From contig CM114274.1 in NCBI GenBank assembly GCA_050084515.1, positions 39,432,001 through 39,496,000 on the forward strand: DNA of 64,000 nt, given 5' to 3'. Under the pieces are notes generated by a model that was given only the letters and a program-made list of their open reading frames with translations, made no database searches and had not been told where the DNA came from. The number at the start of each line of letters is the position of its first letter. The first letter of the stretch is position 1. This DNA comes from Blasia pusilla. Lineage: Eukaryota; Marchantiophyta; Marchantiopsida; Blasiales. The translations under genes were made by a program, and so were the position numbers. Below are positions 35,600 through 47,839 of the stretch, one piece after another.

Positions 35600-37496
35600 T
35601 TAAGGACCGGACCGACCGTAGGTGTGAAAAAGAGGCGCACCACCACGGCGCGGGAGTTGAGGAGACGAGGGTGCTGCAGATATGGCGTCGCCACTCCCAT
35701 AGTGGATCTGATCCCACTCTCGCTTGACCGTGGGTAGTATTGTCGTCTGCGACATGAAACGGCCCGTTTCCCCATCGTTCGCTGGGGGAGGTGCATTGAG
35801 ATCGCTCGCCAGTCGCGGGCCCACAACGTTTCCGGGAGGTGAATTCATCGTCTGACCGTCCGGCGGTGGAAAGGGCACCGCGTTCAGATCGTCGGCGAAG
35901 ATGTCGTTGCCTGCAGGCCCGGGACGAACGCCGGGCAGGAAGTGGAACTCTTGCTGGTTCGTGGATGTCATCGAACCCTGCAGACTGTAAGTGATCTGTG
36001 GCAGCACTTCGTCCGTTTTCAAGAGGGCGCCGGTCGCTTCGTATGGATCGTCCATGTGCGAAAGCTCTGGCTCCGGCTGCACTGGAACGACGAAGTTCTT
36101 TTCTATCTCCTTGTCATCCTCTTCGGTGCCGCTCAGATTCAGGTCGTAATTGTGTTCCATTGTCGGTGGATCTGCGACTCTGTCATTGGCGTTGTTGCGT
36201 GCGCTGCTTCTGGATCTCACCGAGCAAGTCGTTTCTTCGCTTCGGCCGCAAGATGAAGTCGGAGTACTGGAGGTGGATTTGTTGCGCTCGTGCTCCAATG
36301 ACTCGGAGTGAGGCTCCTCACCGCAAGTACAATTCATATTTAGCGACGAATCTTCTTCTCGGGGCGCGTTCTGTGGCTTCTGACCCTGGGGCATAACGTG
36401 CACGAGAACATCATGGATTGATAGCAAGGGCCTGCAGATACTCGTAGCATCTCAGACTGACTTCTCTCGTGTTCAGGACGAAATGATTCATTTAAGTAAA
36501 TACCCAGCCAATTGATTCTCCTGTAGACCGTAGACCTGTCAATGTTTGTCCAGCCCGCAACCGGGCGCATCTGAGATTCTACAGAGAAGCCTCGACCATC
36601 TGACGTCAATGAGCAGAGGGACATATATGTACACTAAATTCAGAAAAACCCCAATTCACGTGCACGCGAGCAGTAAAACTATACAGAACTATATTGAAAC
36701 TGTCGAGACTCCAGAGAGCTGAAATGAATACAGAACCCAGAAAATTTTACAGAAGATTGTGAACCTGCAGAAACTCAAGTGCTCTTCTTTACACGCAGAC
36801 ATGGTAGAGTCAATATTTTCAAGTCCACATAAAAGTACTTCGTTGGCCAGTTACTAAACGTTCTCATGCGAGAACTAACACCTTCAGAGTACGGTAAAGA
36901 AGCTGAGCGTTATTTCCAGTCTCCGAGACAAAAACTGGTCAGTTCTAGATCTACCTGTAGTCATCTAGATTCTATAATGCATGTGGGACCGCAACATGCC
37001 TTCAGGACCTTCAACTGAAGTAGCTTCGCTGCATGGTCCAGATGAGTTTACAGGAATGATTCTTTCGATGGATAAACGACTTCAATTGAATCATACGACT
37101 TCGGACTCTGGAAATGGGACAAACCTGGCGGTAAATGGTGCCGTCTTCGTCCACAACCCAGCCAGCCTCCGCACACAAGGCCTTCAAAACCTCGTTGTGA
37201 TCTGCATGTTTTGGTAGTCTGTAGTTACCATGCTGCCGTAGCCCCGCGAAGATGCGAGCAGCAATTGCTCGTCTCCGCCTTTCTCTTCTCTTGTTGTTCT
37301 CCCGCTCTCTCGGCGAAGGCATCCTCAAAACTGAGGTTGTCGTCCGCCCAGAATTCTTCCCGGCGGGTCGTCTCACGATCCAAGGACCAGACGTAGACTT
37401 AATGCATCCGCGAACTGTAAATTTGCGCGAGTGGAGGTTCTCGGCAACACAGTCCGCCATAAGAAGGCCTAACTCCTGGAGATGCTTCTCAGACAC
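35600..37496 (-). CDS. BZR1/BES1-family transcription factor, two exons
   Basis: A DNA-binding regulator that in flowering plants acts downstream of brassinosteroid and related signals, in the nucleus. Exon 1 (37496-37125) carries the family's atypical bHLH-like domain: [18 protein letters not shown], then [20 protein letters not shown] and [20 protein letters not shown]. It ends CAG|GT at 37125/37124. The acceptor CAG at 36388-36386 opens exon 2 at 36385 in phase 0 (739-bp intron). Both sites fit the family's YR-K/Q followed by G. Exon 2 runs to a stop at 35600-35602, giving about 385 residues if the Met at 37496 is used. The Met just before PSPRERENN (about 37.33 kb) gives a start nearer the domain, as is usual. 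The tail has Ser/Thr-rich stretches, an LNL at about 36.14 kb and two DLNxxP motifs (DLNAVP, DLNAPP). The canonical C-terminal LELTLG is absent. The domain is certain; the start and 3' end are less so. Confidence 0.85.
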
Positions 37497-37529
37497 AAGG
37501 AGAATCCAGATGAATAAGGTCGGTCGATG

Positions 37530-40140
37530 ACGTTTGATCCTAAGCTCGAGTCAGTGTAATAACCACTAGAGTCCACTTCACGAAGAGCTCGAGATGTGGG
37601 AAGTGCCGACAATGGACTACAGTAACTCCGAAGGTGAACCTGTACGTAACCCTTTTGCAGAGCAGCAGAAGACCACCATCCCACGAACCTGCAGAACCCT
37701 GCAAATAGGAGACGAAACAATTGGATGCACTTCAGCTACAAGCCTGACATGAACTCAAAGTTTGGGTATGATCGCGTTCAGTTCACGCCGCTCGTGAACT
37801 CATTGACTCACGAATATAATCCTGAAATCGATGTTTGACTTCTGACCTTAACACGATCGAGGTCTATCGAAGGTTTGTTGTACTTGTGATGCACATCAAT
37901 TAATTTGCAGTGTAGGTTGGCTGACCTGAGCTTAGGGTCGTTTCACCTGGACATATCTCGACCGACACCTAGAGCTTAACACTTGAAAAGAATTAATCCT
38001 GCTGTTTTTCGGACGTATAGATCAGTGAAGATTCAGATTACTCATGTACGTGTCGGTGGGAAGAGTCTATGGTGGACTACGAATGATGAATTGATCCACA
38101 AAAATCTGGACGTGTCCAGTTTGACTTAAGCTGTTGAACAGCTTATATTAGATCTCTTGGTCGGAATTGCAGGCTAAGTATAGAGGACCTCCCAATCATC
38201 GGTTAACGGCCATCTATACGGAATAATGTTCACGAACAGACGCTTCTGGTATAGTCAAGATGATCGTCCGTCTAAAATATGACGGAGAAGTCAAATTTTT
38301 TTTACGGATTATGATTAGATTTTAAATTCTCAGGCACTTGAGGGTTGCCTCGACTGTTTTCGTCGCTAAACTTTCAGCTCTTGATTAAGGAGAGACAGAG
38401 AGGATCCATGTACATCATGTGTGCATTGCCATCAGGTGCCGTATTTATGACCTGAAGCTCTAGACTCCTTAAAACGCTGGGCTCACAAAGGTTAACAGGG
38501 AGTTCTCTGCAGTCAGGCACGCATGCGTAAGTAGTAGAGAACCTGGGCCGGAACGGTGCTTAAAACCATTCGCATATGCATCAAGTGATGACAGCGTATA
38601 TATGCATACAGCTACCCTTCAACCAGCTGAGTTGCTTTTACGAGTTCGACTGACTTACTCTCAAGCTCGTTGATATCACCGACCAACCAAGCTGTCAAGT
38701 TTGCGGAACGATCGAGTGCTACAGCTTGAGATCGTTAGTGACGTCGACTCCAACCTTTTCCCACTGCACTGGTGACGACACTGGCCTATACTTCCAAAGC
38801 CTCATAGAACCACCGCAAGAGGTCTTGCTGTGAAGTGGTCGAGGCCGGCCGAGGGATAGGTCAGCACTCAGAAATCGCAATCTCTTGAGCAGGTGACTCC
38901 TCTAACCTTCAAGATACTTTCGATAAAAGTTATGCAGGAGCGTCTTTGCCTTCTCTTTTTTAACTTCTGCCCGACTCTACCCTTTCGCTGGATCATAACC
39001 GATTCCTGATGCTCCGCTCACCCGGCCTCGCCTTGCCCCACCTCTCAGCAGCCAGGCACAGAAGAGAAGTTGAGAAAGCCTTCGCGAGCGACACAGAAAC
39101 TGTCACGAAGTTCTCTCCTGTTGACCAAAACCTCCATCTCATTTGAGGCACCGTCTGGACATCCTAAACGCAACCAGGCCGGAGTCCGCTAAGAGAATGC
39201 ACCCCGCAAATCGACCACCGGTCCCCACCCACGGACGAGCGCAGCTTCGCGCAACTCGTCATCGCCCTTTTCTTCTCGCGAGTTGGAACGCCCGCCATGG
39301 CTCGAATCCCCAGACTCGACCTCGCTGACAGCCGTGGCTCTGTCGACTTCTGAAACCCCCTCAGTCAAGCCTCCCTTCTGAAACCCCACACCCCCACCCT
39401 CCTCCTCCAGAGAATGAGAATGGAATTCTGGCGCTCGCGGACGGCCTTTTTGCTCTCATATGCGTCGAATCTCATACTTGCAGCACTCATCTCTCTATCG
39501 GACAGGACCTACCGACCCGCGCTCCAATCTCGGCGACGGGTGTACGTACTCTACGCCCGCCGGAGGTCGCGCCGAAAGGGAAGGCAAGGAACACGCGTCC
39601 CTAAGCGAAAGGGACGCGACCCTGGTTCCTTTGGCCGCAATAGGTACATCCCTCCAAGGACAGATCCTCCGGGGGACTCTATAATCATGACATCCCGGCC
39701 ACGTCAGCTTGCTTTAGCAGAGAAGTTGGGGGGCGTTACTGTGGTTCTCAGGAGCCAGGACCTCCTGTCCGCGTCCTCTGAGTTCTCCCACCTAAGGACC
39801 GTCCCTATCTTCCTTCAGCATCCAGTAAAGTGAAGTCCCGGATATGATTACGGCCTCATACACAACAATTTGAATTTCTACATTCTACGCAAGACATATG
39901 CCACTTATGCGAAGGACTGCAGAGGATGTCAGAGTTGTACATTTAGTTACTGTTGTATTAACTGCACATAAGGGTCGCACGGATGAAACCGGTGCAGGCG
40001 GGTCGGGGCGACGCGGGACATGTTGGCAGCGCGCAAATGGGGGGGCACACTCCCGCAGTTTCTTTCCCCAACTTTTCGCACCGTCGAGGCAACTTCTTTG
40101 TCACTCTTAACTCATATGGCCTCCGACCTTAGCTCATAAT
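37530..40140. other. Upstream region of the BZR1-like gene; no recognised gene
   Basis: Probably holds the 5' UTR and promoter of the minus-strand gene starting near 37.5 kb, but I could not place a transcription start. 39.0-40.1 kb is GC-rich. A 139-codon plus frame at 39414-39833 is Arg-rich with no recognisable domain and overlaps other frames; I treat it as chance. Confidence 0.4.
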
Positions 40141-40146
40141 ATAGCC

Positions 40147-40345
40147 TAGCGCTGAAAATCCCCCTCTGGTTTCGACATCTGGCTCTGGAGTCTGGAGCCC
40201 GTGAATTCTCCTACACGGAACTTGCGACACCCACGCCTCTCTACAACCGAGCGCAGTCCTACGGAGAGAGAATCGAACTTACCCCTCAGGTCCTGGACCT
40301 CTCGGCAATTTTTACTCAACCGAAACGGACGCGCCACCAATTTTA
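40147..40345 (-). repeat. Possible tRNA-derived SINE
   Basis: On the minus strand GGTGGCGCGTCC is followed about 55 bp later by AAGTTCGATTCTC, which fits the pol III B box (GTTCRANNC). A further 100 bp of GC-rich text follows. No full tRNA cloverleaf can be folded. This is suggestive only; no poly(A) tail or target duplication was seen. Confidence 0.3.
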
Positions 40346-40349
40346 AATT

Positions 40350-41463
40350 TAGCCACCCACAAAAATAGTTTGCTGGGCTTTAACATGGAACCGTTACGTT
40401 TTCATAAGTTTTTCCCATCGTTCGTAGAAAATTGGTACTTGGAAAATGGGGCCATTATTTTGTAGGGTTCTTCCCACTTTGCATGCCTTTAATTTGGAGT
40501 CCTAGCACTTTGCAAGTTTCTGACCTCACTCACTCAAACATTGCACTTCCACATGTAATCACGTCACACCAAGTTCAAGTCCCAAGCTTTTGACCTTTTT
40601 AAAAAATTGGACTACCAAGTTTAAGTTCCATACACCTTGAGGCAAGTAGGCAACTCATATTATGCACCACTCAAAGGCAATGGGGTCGACCACTCAAACC
40701 TAGCTATTCAAAAGAGAAAGTAGAGTGCCCACGTATGAGCAACTTCATAAATATTTTATTTTTCCAGATGACACATCTATGTTTTTGTTGCGTAGTGCCC
40801 CTTAGATCGTCAAATGCCTCTCCTATTGACATTTGGAAGTTTTACCCAATCAGGTCTTGACACATATCCTTGGATAATTTAGAGTTAATTTTGTGATGAT
40901 CAAGTTTGGGATCCTCTAAGATAATAATGGGTAATTTTAATTACCCATCACACACGTACCTACTATTGTAAAATATAAGAAGGAGTGGACAAATCAAGAA
41001 AGTTTCATCCCTTCATAGTATAGAATATAGATTGAGCTCAAGAAGGGATCATTCCCACCAAGACCTAAATCTCACACCTACACTTGTACAATGAGGTAAT
41101 AGGACTTTCAAACTTAATGACGTTTGTGTGGGGGAAGGAAGTTCTCTACACCTTTTTATCTACCTATGTAAAAAAAAAAATTGTTACGGATGCTCCAACA
41201 ACACATATAATGTGGAAAATCATGAAAATGTATTTTCGTAAATTATCGTATAAATCTTGAGAGCACCTTCTTAAGTTCTTCATTAGTCAAAGTCTCCACA
41301 TGCTCTACATATGTTATTTCTACTCATTTGGGAAGCAAGAAAAGAATATCGTAACACGTGAAGTGAAAAAAAAATGTCCATGTATATGCAATTTTCCCCA
41401 CACATAAGCAAGTGTCAACATGCCTATTAACTTTTAGATTCATTTTAATTCCATGCATGTACT
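40350..41463. other. AT-rich non-coding DNA
   Basis: No coding region or recognised repeat. An A-run lies near 41.17 kb. Confidence 0.5.
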
Positions 41464-41471
41464 CATACCAT

Positions 41472-42897
41472 CAAGGTTACACACCGAAAAAATACATGTC
41501 GGCAGACATGTCCATGTCCGTGGACTTATGTCCATCCCTAGGATGTACATGTCTGAGCAGGCCCGCGTATTCGCAGCCAGCCTTGCCCATAACGTAGACC
41601 CGGGCTCAGCCAGCCTGCACCTATTTTGTAGCATGCATCAAGCCCGCAGTGGCTTGCATGGCTGGTCTGGTCCATGGTTGCACAAAAACGGACAACTCCT
41701 TCCTTAGGATGGACATGGACGGACAAGTCTGGACATGTCCACGGACATGGGTTCCAAGAGGTGGGACCCACACTTTTAGTCCATGATGGAAGGCAAGGCA
41801 AGGATGAGAGGAGCAACGAGGGAGGAGGGAGTGGAGGTGGAGGGAGGAAGAAATGGAGGAGTATGGAACACGAAGGCAAGTTCGAGGAATGAGAAAAAAG
41901 GGAAAGGTGGGGCCCATGGCCATACGGACAAGTCCTTCCATAGGACGGACATAAGTCCACGGACACGGACTTTGTCCACATGCAACCTTGGTCTAGTCGC
42001 GGACCCTATGCACAAGGTTGCATATGGGCAAAGTCTATGTCCGCAGACCAAGGTTGCACACAAACAAAGTCCGTATCCACGGATATGGACAGATATGTCA
42101 ACGTCCGTGGATTTCTGTCTGTCCCTAGGACGGACACGTCCGTGTGGGCCCAGATGCTCATGGCCGCCACCTAAGCCCGCCCTTAGAGAGACAGAGCCCT
42201 CCAAGCCCGTAGCGGGCACTCGAGCTGGCCAAGCCCGCACTGCGCAGGGCTTGCACATGGCGGGCTAGGCCCCCATAAGGTGGGCTTAGGCCTGCCATGG
42301 CCACGAAACCGATGTGGGCTCGGCGCGCTCGGATGCGGGCCGCAAATACCCGTGCAGCATGTCTCTGGACATGTCTATTTCAGTGCAACCTTGCCGCGGA
42401 CATGTCCATATATGTCTGTAGACTTACGTCCGTCCCATGGAAGGACTTTTGCATATGGGCCCCACCTTTCCCTTCTTTCTCAATTCCCCCACTTGCCTTT
42501 GTGTTCCATATTCTCCCGTTTTTTCCTCCCTCCACGTCTACTCCCTCGCACCTTATTGCCCCACTCCGCCTTGCCCTCTCCTCCATCATGATCTATAAAG
42601 CATGGGTCCCACCTCTTGTAATTCATGTCCGTGGACATGTCCAAACTTGTTGATCCATGTCTATCTTAGAGACGGACTTGTCCATTTTTGTGCAACCATG
42701 CTTGTGCTGGCCTTGAGCCCTCTTGATGAGGGCCCACATGGTTGCAAAAATCCATTGGATCCCTTCCCTGCCAAGCCTACACTCGTTCTCGCGTCCCAAG
42801 CCCGCCCAAGTCATCGGGGTGCCAAAAAAATCCAAGCGAGAGACCTGTTGGGTATGTTCGTCCCATGGACAAACGTTTTCATTTTCGTGCAACCTTG
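41472..42897. mobile_element. Composite hAT-like element, 1.43 kb, with nested copies
   Basis: Outer ends are CAAGGTTACA (41472) and TGCAACCTTG (42897). Flanks are CATACCAT (41464-41471) and CATATCAT (42898-42905), an 8-bp target duplication with one mismatch. Terminal text matches the 426-bp element at 52451-52876 (ACATGTCCATGTC near the left end, TTTTCGTGCAACCTTG on the right). Inside are a complete 318-bp element (41673-41990) and further partial copies in both orientations around 42013, 42046 and 42390-42702. Repeated nesting explains the many overlapping frames here; none looks real. Confidence 0.65.
41673..41990. mobile_element. hAT-like MITE, complete, 318 bp
   Basis: Ends CATGGTTGCA and TGCAACCTTG. 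It is flanked by GTCTGGTC (41665-41672) and GTCTAGTC (41991-41998), an 8-bp duplication with one mismatch. Nearly the same sequence as 64-393, in the same orientation. Confidence 0.8.
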
Positions 42898-43114
42898 CAT
42901 ATCATGGGCTCCACATTAGTAAGCTAGTAAGATAAACACAAGAGGTTGAAACCATGATCCAATGAAATCAATGCCATAAATATTGGAGATTTAAAACATT
43001 TGAAAATATAGTTGTAGTTTTTGAACATTTTTTTAATGAAACAACTTAAACCATTCTTTTGATTTCTAAATTTTTATGAAGTAAAATTATTTTAACACTT
43101 GATTGTGAAATAAG

Positions 43115-43427
43115 CAAGGTTGCATGTGGATAAAGTCCGTGTCCGTGGATTTATGTCCGTCCTATGGAAGGACTTGACCTTATGGGCCCCACCTTTCCCT
43201 TCTTTCTCATTCCCCTTACTTGCCTTCATGTTCCATACTCCCCCATTTCTTCCTGCCTCCACCTCCAATCCCTCATCCCTCATTGCTCCTCTCATTCTCG
43301 CCTTGCCTTCCATCACGGACTATAAAGTATGGGTCCCACCTCTCGGAACCCATGTGTGTGGATATGTCCAGACTTGTCCGTCCATGTCCATCCTAAGGAA
43401 GGACTTATCCGTTTTTGTGCAACCATG
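43115..43427. mobile_element. hAT-like MITE, complete, 313 bp
   Basis: Ends CAAGGTTGCA and TGCAACCATG. It is flanked by an exact 8-bp duplication, GAAATAAG, at 43107-43114 and 43428-43435. Same family as 64-393 but inverted. Contains the pyrimidine-rich CTCCACCTCC tract. Confidence 0.9.
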
Positions 43428-43462
43428 GAAATAAGAAAGTCCAAAATCTAAGATCAAATATC

Positions 43463-43588
43463 CATGGTTGCACAAACACGAACAAGTCCTTCCTTAGGAC
43501 GAACATGGACGGACAAGTTTGGACATGTCCACGGACATGGGTTCCAAGATGTGGGACCCACACTTTTAGTCCATGGTGGAAGTTTTCG
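43463..43588. mobile_element. hAT-like MITE cut by the Ty3 element 2 LTR
   Basis: Starts CATGGTTGCACAAACACG and follows the family to CCATGGTGGAAG at about 43582, then stops where the LTR-associated repeat begins (GTGCGCATAC at 43589). This marks the outer border of Ty3 element 2. The rest of the MITE was not found on the far side, where element 2 is truncated. Confidence 0.75.
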
Positions 43589-44305
43589 TGCGCATACACA
43601 TTGCAATCACCAAACACACACACAAACACACACGATCCCATGCTAACTCATGACATCCAAACAACGAGACAAGAGGTACCAAAATATCTCCAATAAAATA
43701 AGATCTAATCTCTCTCACAACACCATAGTTCTCACATGTGTGCACTCTCACATGTCTCTCTCAATGTCAAACCAAACCCACTCTCCTAACGAGAGGCTTG
43801 GGTTACACTCACAAAGCAAGGGACCATAGCTCCGCCGTCTCGTGCCAAGAGGTTCAACAAAGAGAGAACAAGCTCTCAAGCTCTCTCTCCTTCAGGTATA
43901 TCCCTCCTCTCTCCCAAGCTCTCTCCATGGTAACCTATGCTCCCAAGTCACCTCCTTAGCTTTTGATATAAAGTCGATCATATACTAAAAATGGTACTTA
44001 CCTAAAATAGTAAGTTTCTCAATATGGCTCCAAATGAGCCGAAATGAAGGAGAAACCTACTCTCTCAGGTTTCCCCGGACCTTAGTAGGTCATCCTCAAC
44101 CTCGTGAGTCTATCCTCTACTACTCGCAAAGGCGCTCTACTAGATATCACCGATCTATCCTAAAAGACGTGATTATCGTGCCCATACACATCGCTACACA
44201 ACATGCATCGCTATCATCGAACACACACACACACAAACACGCACGATCCCATGCTAACTCATAGCATCCAAACAACGATACAAGAAGTACCAAAATATCT
44301 CCAAT
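43589..44305 (-). repeat. 3' LTR region of Ty3 element 2, with flanking direct repeats
   Basis: Same layout as at 18.1 kb. Unit A is 43589-43694 (starts GTGCGCATACACAT, ends TATCTCCAAT), LTR core B is 43694-44173, and the second A is 44179-44305, followed at once by the CGCCCCCCT tract. The A units include a (CA)n run. Core B matches the solo copy at 6586-7091. Confidence 0.7.
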
Positions 44306-44499
44306 CGCCCCCCTAACTGGTGGTTAGGTCCCTCTAACTCCAGATAGCCATCTATCCCTACCTACCATAACATGCATCTCTCGAACGCTAAGAGCAAGAA
44401 GGTCGGGGGCTCATATGGTCCTATCGTTAGTCGCCTTCTTGTCATCCATGTCACAGACACAAGTCGGAATCTAGAACTACCTACTCTATGTACAACTGG

Positions 44500-44660
44500 G
44501 ACACATTCATCGTCCATGAGGAACCCTAGTGAGAGGTGGCGTCAAGCATGCCATATGCCATCCTCTCGAACATCCATCATAGACTAGCATAGTGGCTGCA
44601 CTACACATAGAACCACACAACATACATCGCAAGCTTGCAAGAACTACTGCTAAGCTCCGA
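44500..44660 (-). pseudogene. PHD finger (element 2)
   Basis: Reads CMLC, then ATMLVYDGC, GWHMAC, LTPP and, after a stop replacing the expected Trp, a final C-x2-C (CPSC). One zinc ligand, the first Cys of CDGC, is Tyr here. Position relative to the integrase tail and LTR is the same as in element 1. The H-x2-C and final Cys pair sit in one continuous frame without the homopolymer slip seen in element 1. Confidence 0.75.
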
Positions 44661-45136
44661 TTAATTATAACGTCAATGTTCGGAAGGTGACACGGTGCAC
44701 AGTTACACACATGGTCCTTCCAAACCATATCATCGCGTCCCTCCAATAAAAGAACACCTAATGGCAAAACCTCACGCACTCTCAAGATGGTGCGCCCTGC
44801 AATCACATCCAACGTCGGGGGTACCATCTACTGCAAGTAGACATAGTCTCCTTGATGAAACCTCCGGATAGTAGGTCGATAACCCACCCCTCCCCCCCCC
44901 CCCCCTTTGCGAATAGTCGCATACCTCAATGTATCCTGATGGTGCGCAATCACCAAGTTCTCAAACATCATGGGCATCACTCTTCCAAACAATTCAGCCC
45001 TCTAATAACATGCTCGCATCCATACATCAGGTTCATCAAGTTTCAACACCTCACCAACATCTCGACGAATGGCCGCAAGTAAATCTAGCTCTCAGCCATA
45101 CAAAAGCAAGTACGGTGAGAAAGATGCTAAGGATGC

Positions 45137-45730
45137 CTACCTGCTAAATTTGTATCCCATTGCCAACCACGGCAATTGAAGGTCCCAATCTCCTAGGTGA
45201 CCTCTTTGCAAGCCATACTTGCGTAGTCCTCTCTTCATCGTCTGCACAACCTGCTCCGCTAGTCCATCCGCCTCAGGATGATCTCGCAAAGTAGTGCGGT
45301 GGTCGATTAGTGCCTTATCACATAAGGCCTGAAACTCCCCGCGGAACTCTGTACCCTGGTCTATCAACACCTCTGCTGGTGTGTCGTTATGACTCAGCAC
45401 TTGATCTAGGAAGGCATACGCTACTCCCTCACTCGCTTTGTCAGGAAATGCAACCAACTCTCTCTACTTTGAGAAATGCTCGACCATCACCAACACATAA
45501 CGACTATGGCGCTCCGTCAAAGGAAAACGTCCTGCAAAATCCAAACTCCATCTATAACCTAAACCCATGATTGGAAGTGGATTCAACTGTGGAGTCGGAG
45601 CATTGAACGATACTCGGACTCAATCACATACCATGCATTTGGCAACAAACTGCTGAACGTCACTCTGCATGCCTCGCCACCAATACTGAATCTAGAGCAA
45701 GTTGTACGTCTGCTTCACTCCAAAATGACC
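45137..45730 (-). pseudogene. Ty3 integrase core (element 2)
   Basis: The 106-codon frame at 45457-45137 contains the second catalytic Asp (VLIDQGTEFRGEFQALCDKAL) and the DHPEADGLAEQVVQTMKRGL segment carrying the final acidic residue. Upstream text to 45.73 kb gives the zinc-binding region in broken frames. It aligns with 20187-19636. Confidence 0.8.
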
Positions 45731-46099
45731 CAACTCCTTGTGGGTATGACGCACCAAACGTGCTCTCTGCAAAGGATGAGGCATTACACATACTCTACCA
45801 TCCTCTCACACTCGCAACACATGTGTCCCCTCCCACTGGAACCATCTGGCTCGCTGTAGGATCTGATCCCGCTCTCTAGCATCCACTGTGCTCGCGACGC
45901 TGCCTGTATGCAAGTACTTCAAGACCACTCGATTGTTGTGAATGTCTCGGCCACCTGTCCTCTCCTCACCGGCCTCTGGATCTAAGGACTCTCCATCAGA
46001 CCTCGCCATCGAAGTCTCAAAAATCTGGCTCTCCATAGCCAACAAGCCCAAATAGATTCACGCATGCCATCCTAGCACCAACTCCTCATCACTCTCACC

Positions 46100-47577
46100 A
46101 TGCCAACGAGCTCTAGTCGCATCTCGCTGACTCAGGCATGGGTTACGGCTCAAACCATCTGCATCCTGGTTGAGCATCCCAGGTCTATGCACCATTTGGA
46201 AGTCATACTCTTGCAATAAAAGAGCTTAAGAAGTGAAGTGCAATATAAGCTTGTCGGACTCCATCAACCACTTAAGTGGTTGATGATCAATAATGATGGT
46301 AAAGGGATTTCCGAATAGATAATATCTGAAATGTGCAACGGCCCACATTGTAGCCAAGCACTCATCTTCATACGATCTATACTTTGCCTCTGTAGCGTTG
46401 TTCGAGCGACTAGCGTAAGCCACCACGAACTCTCTATCATCATTGTCATGTTGGGTGAGCACGGCTCCAAGCCCCAACATGCTCCAATTAGTATGCAACT
46501 GGAAAGGATGCCCCCTGATTGGTCTCCTCAATATGGGCGCGGAAGTCAATCTATCCTTGAGCATTTGAAATGCTCTCTCCTGCTCATCCCCCTAGTGCCA
46601 TTCCTGATCCACCTTGGTCAGCAAGGTCAGCGGCTTTGCAATCGAGCTAAAACCCTTGACGTACCGTCGATAGAAGTTTGCCAATCCCATGAATGCACGA
46701 ACTCGACTCACATCTGTAGGGCGTGGAATGCGTGAAATAGCCTCTACCTTCGTCTGCTACACACCAAGGCTCCCTGGGTATATCGTATGACCCAGGTACT
46801 CAATCTCGTCTTAGAAGAACTTGCACTTTCCTGGATGTAGCTTCAGCCCATGTAACTGCAATCGTCGAAACACCTCCTCTAGATGTCGCTCATGCTCCTC
46901 AACCGTGGCACCAAGACTACGATGTCATCAATATAACATCTAGCAAAATCCAGACTTGCCAAAATCCTATCCATGACCCTCTAAAACTCAGCCGGGGCGT
47001 TCTTTAACCCAAATGGTAAGAACCGCCACTGGTACAAGCAATCCTTCCCGTGAGGATATATGCCCCAAAATGCCGTCTTATGCCTATCCTCCAATCTAAT
47101 AGGCATATGATGGTATACGACTCGGAGATCTAACAAATTGAAGACCTTTGCATGCCCAATAGCATCAAAGATCTCCTCATGAGTGGGCATGGAATACCTA
47201 TCGGACTTCGTCTGCCGATTGATAGGTCGGTAATCTCCACACATCCGCCTATCCGTCCAATTGCCATGCACACCCTTCTTGGCGGGCATGATAGTGGCAA
47301 ATGCATACTCTCCATGCGACATCTCCATTAGTCCTTGGCCAACCAAATCCTGGCTCCTACTCTAAATCAAAGCCCTCTCCATGTCACTGTACCTGTAGGG
47401 TCGTCGGAAGATCGGCGTGTCACTGGACAACGCAATGCGGATCCCTTGACCCTTCAGCGTACCCAAATCCTGCATACTAAATGCAAAACAGCTCCTATAA
47501 CTCCTAAGGAATTGGTGTATCCCGCGCCGCTCTCTTCTTGTCAAGTTAGGGCCCATATATGGCTCCCAAGTCTCCAT
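46100..47577 (-). pseudogene. Ty3 reverse transcriptase and RNase H (element 2)
   Basis: The RT N-terminal part is at 47577-47362 (FAFSMQDLGTLKGQGIRIAL). The palm is at 47346-46981 (MCGDYRPINRQTKSDRYSMP, QWRFLPFGLKNAPAEF). The catalytic YxDD near 46.93 kb is disrupted. RNase H is at 46564-46226 (FQLHTNWSMLGLGAVLTQHD, with Asn replacing the Asp seen in element 1; LIIDHQPLKWLMESDKL in broken form). It is non-functional. Confidence 0.85.
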
Positions 47578-47839
47578 CGTGACTACGGTAGGACTCTCCA
47601 GCGCGGTTGTCGGTGGTTGCTATGGTGCAACCCCATCTCGGATGTTGTGGCTACCATCTCTTGGCGTACCTGCAAAACATCCCAAGAAGTCCAAGGGTGT
47701 CTCTCCCGATCACCCCTGGTGTGTCAATCTCCTCGGGTCTTGCCCCCAGCCACTGCCTCAACCGTCTTGGAAGGCATGGGGCTCACCAACGCAACTTTTG
47801 TGATCTGTCGCATCCTCAAACAACGTTGCTCAGCTACTC

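Noticed and set aside
39414-39833. 139-codon Arg-rich plus-strand frame
   Set aside because: GC-rich DNA with overlapping alternative frames and no recognisable motif; likely chance.
41538-42653. Many overlapping frames of 100-160 codons
   Set aside because: They lie inside the nested hAT-like elements, and the same frames recur in every copy (for example at 31-474 and 43092-43434) because the DNA repeats.
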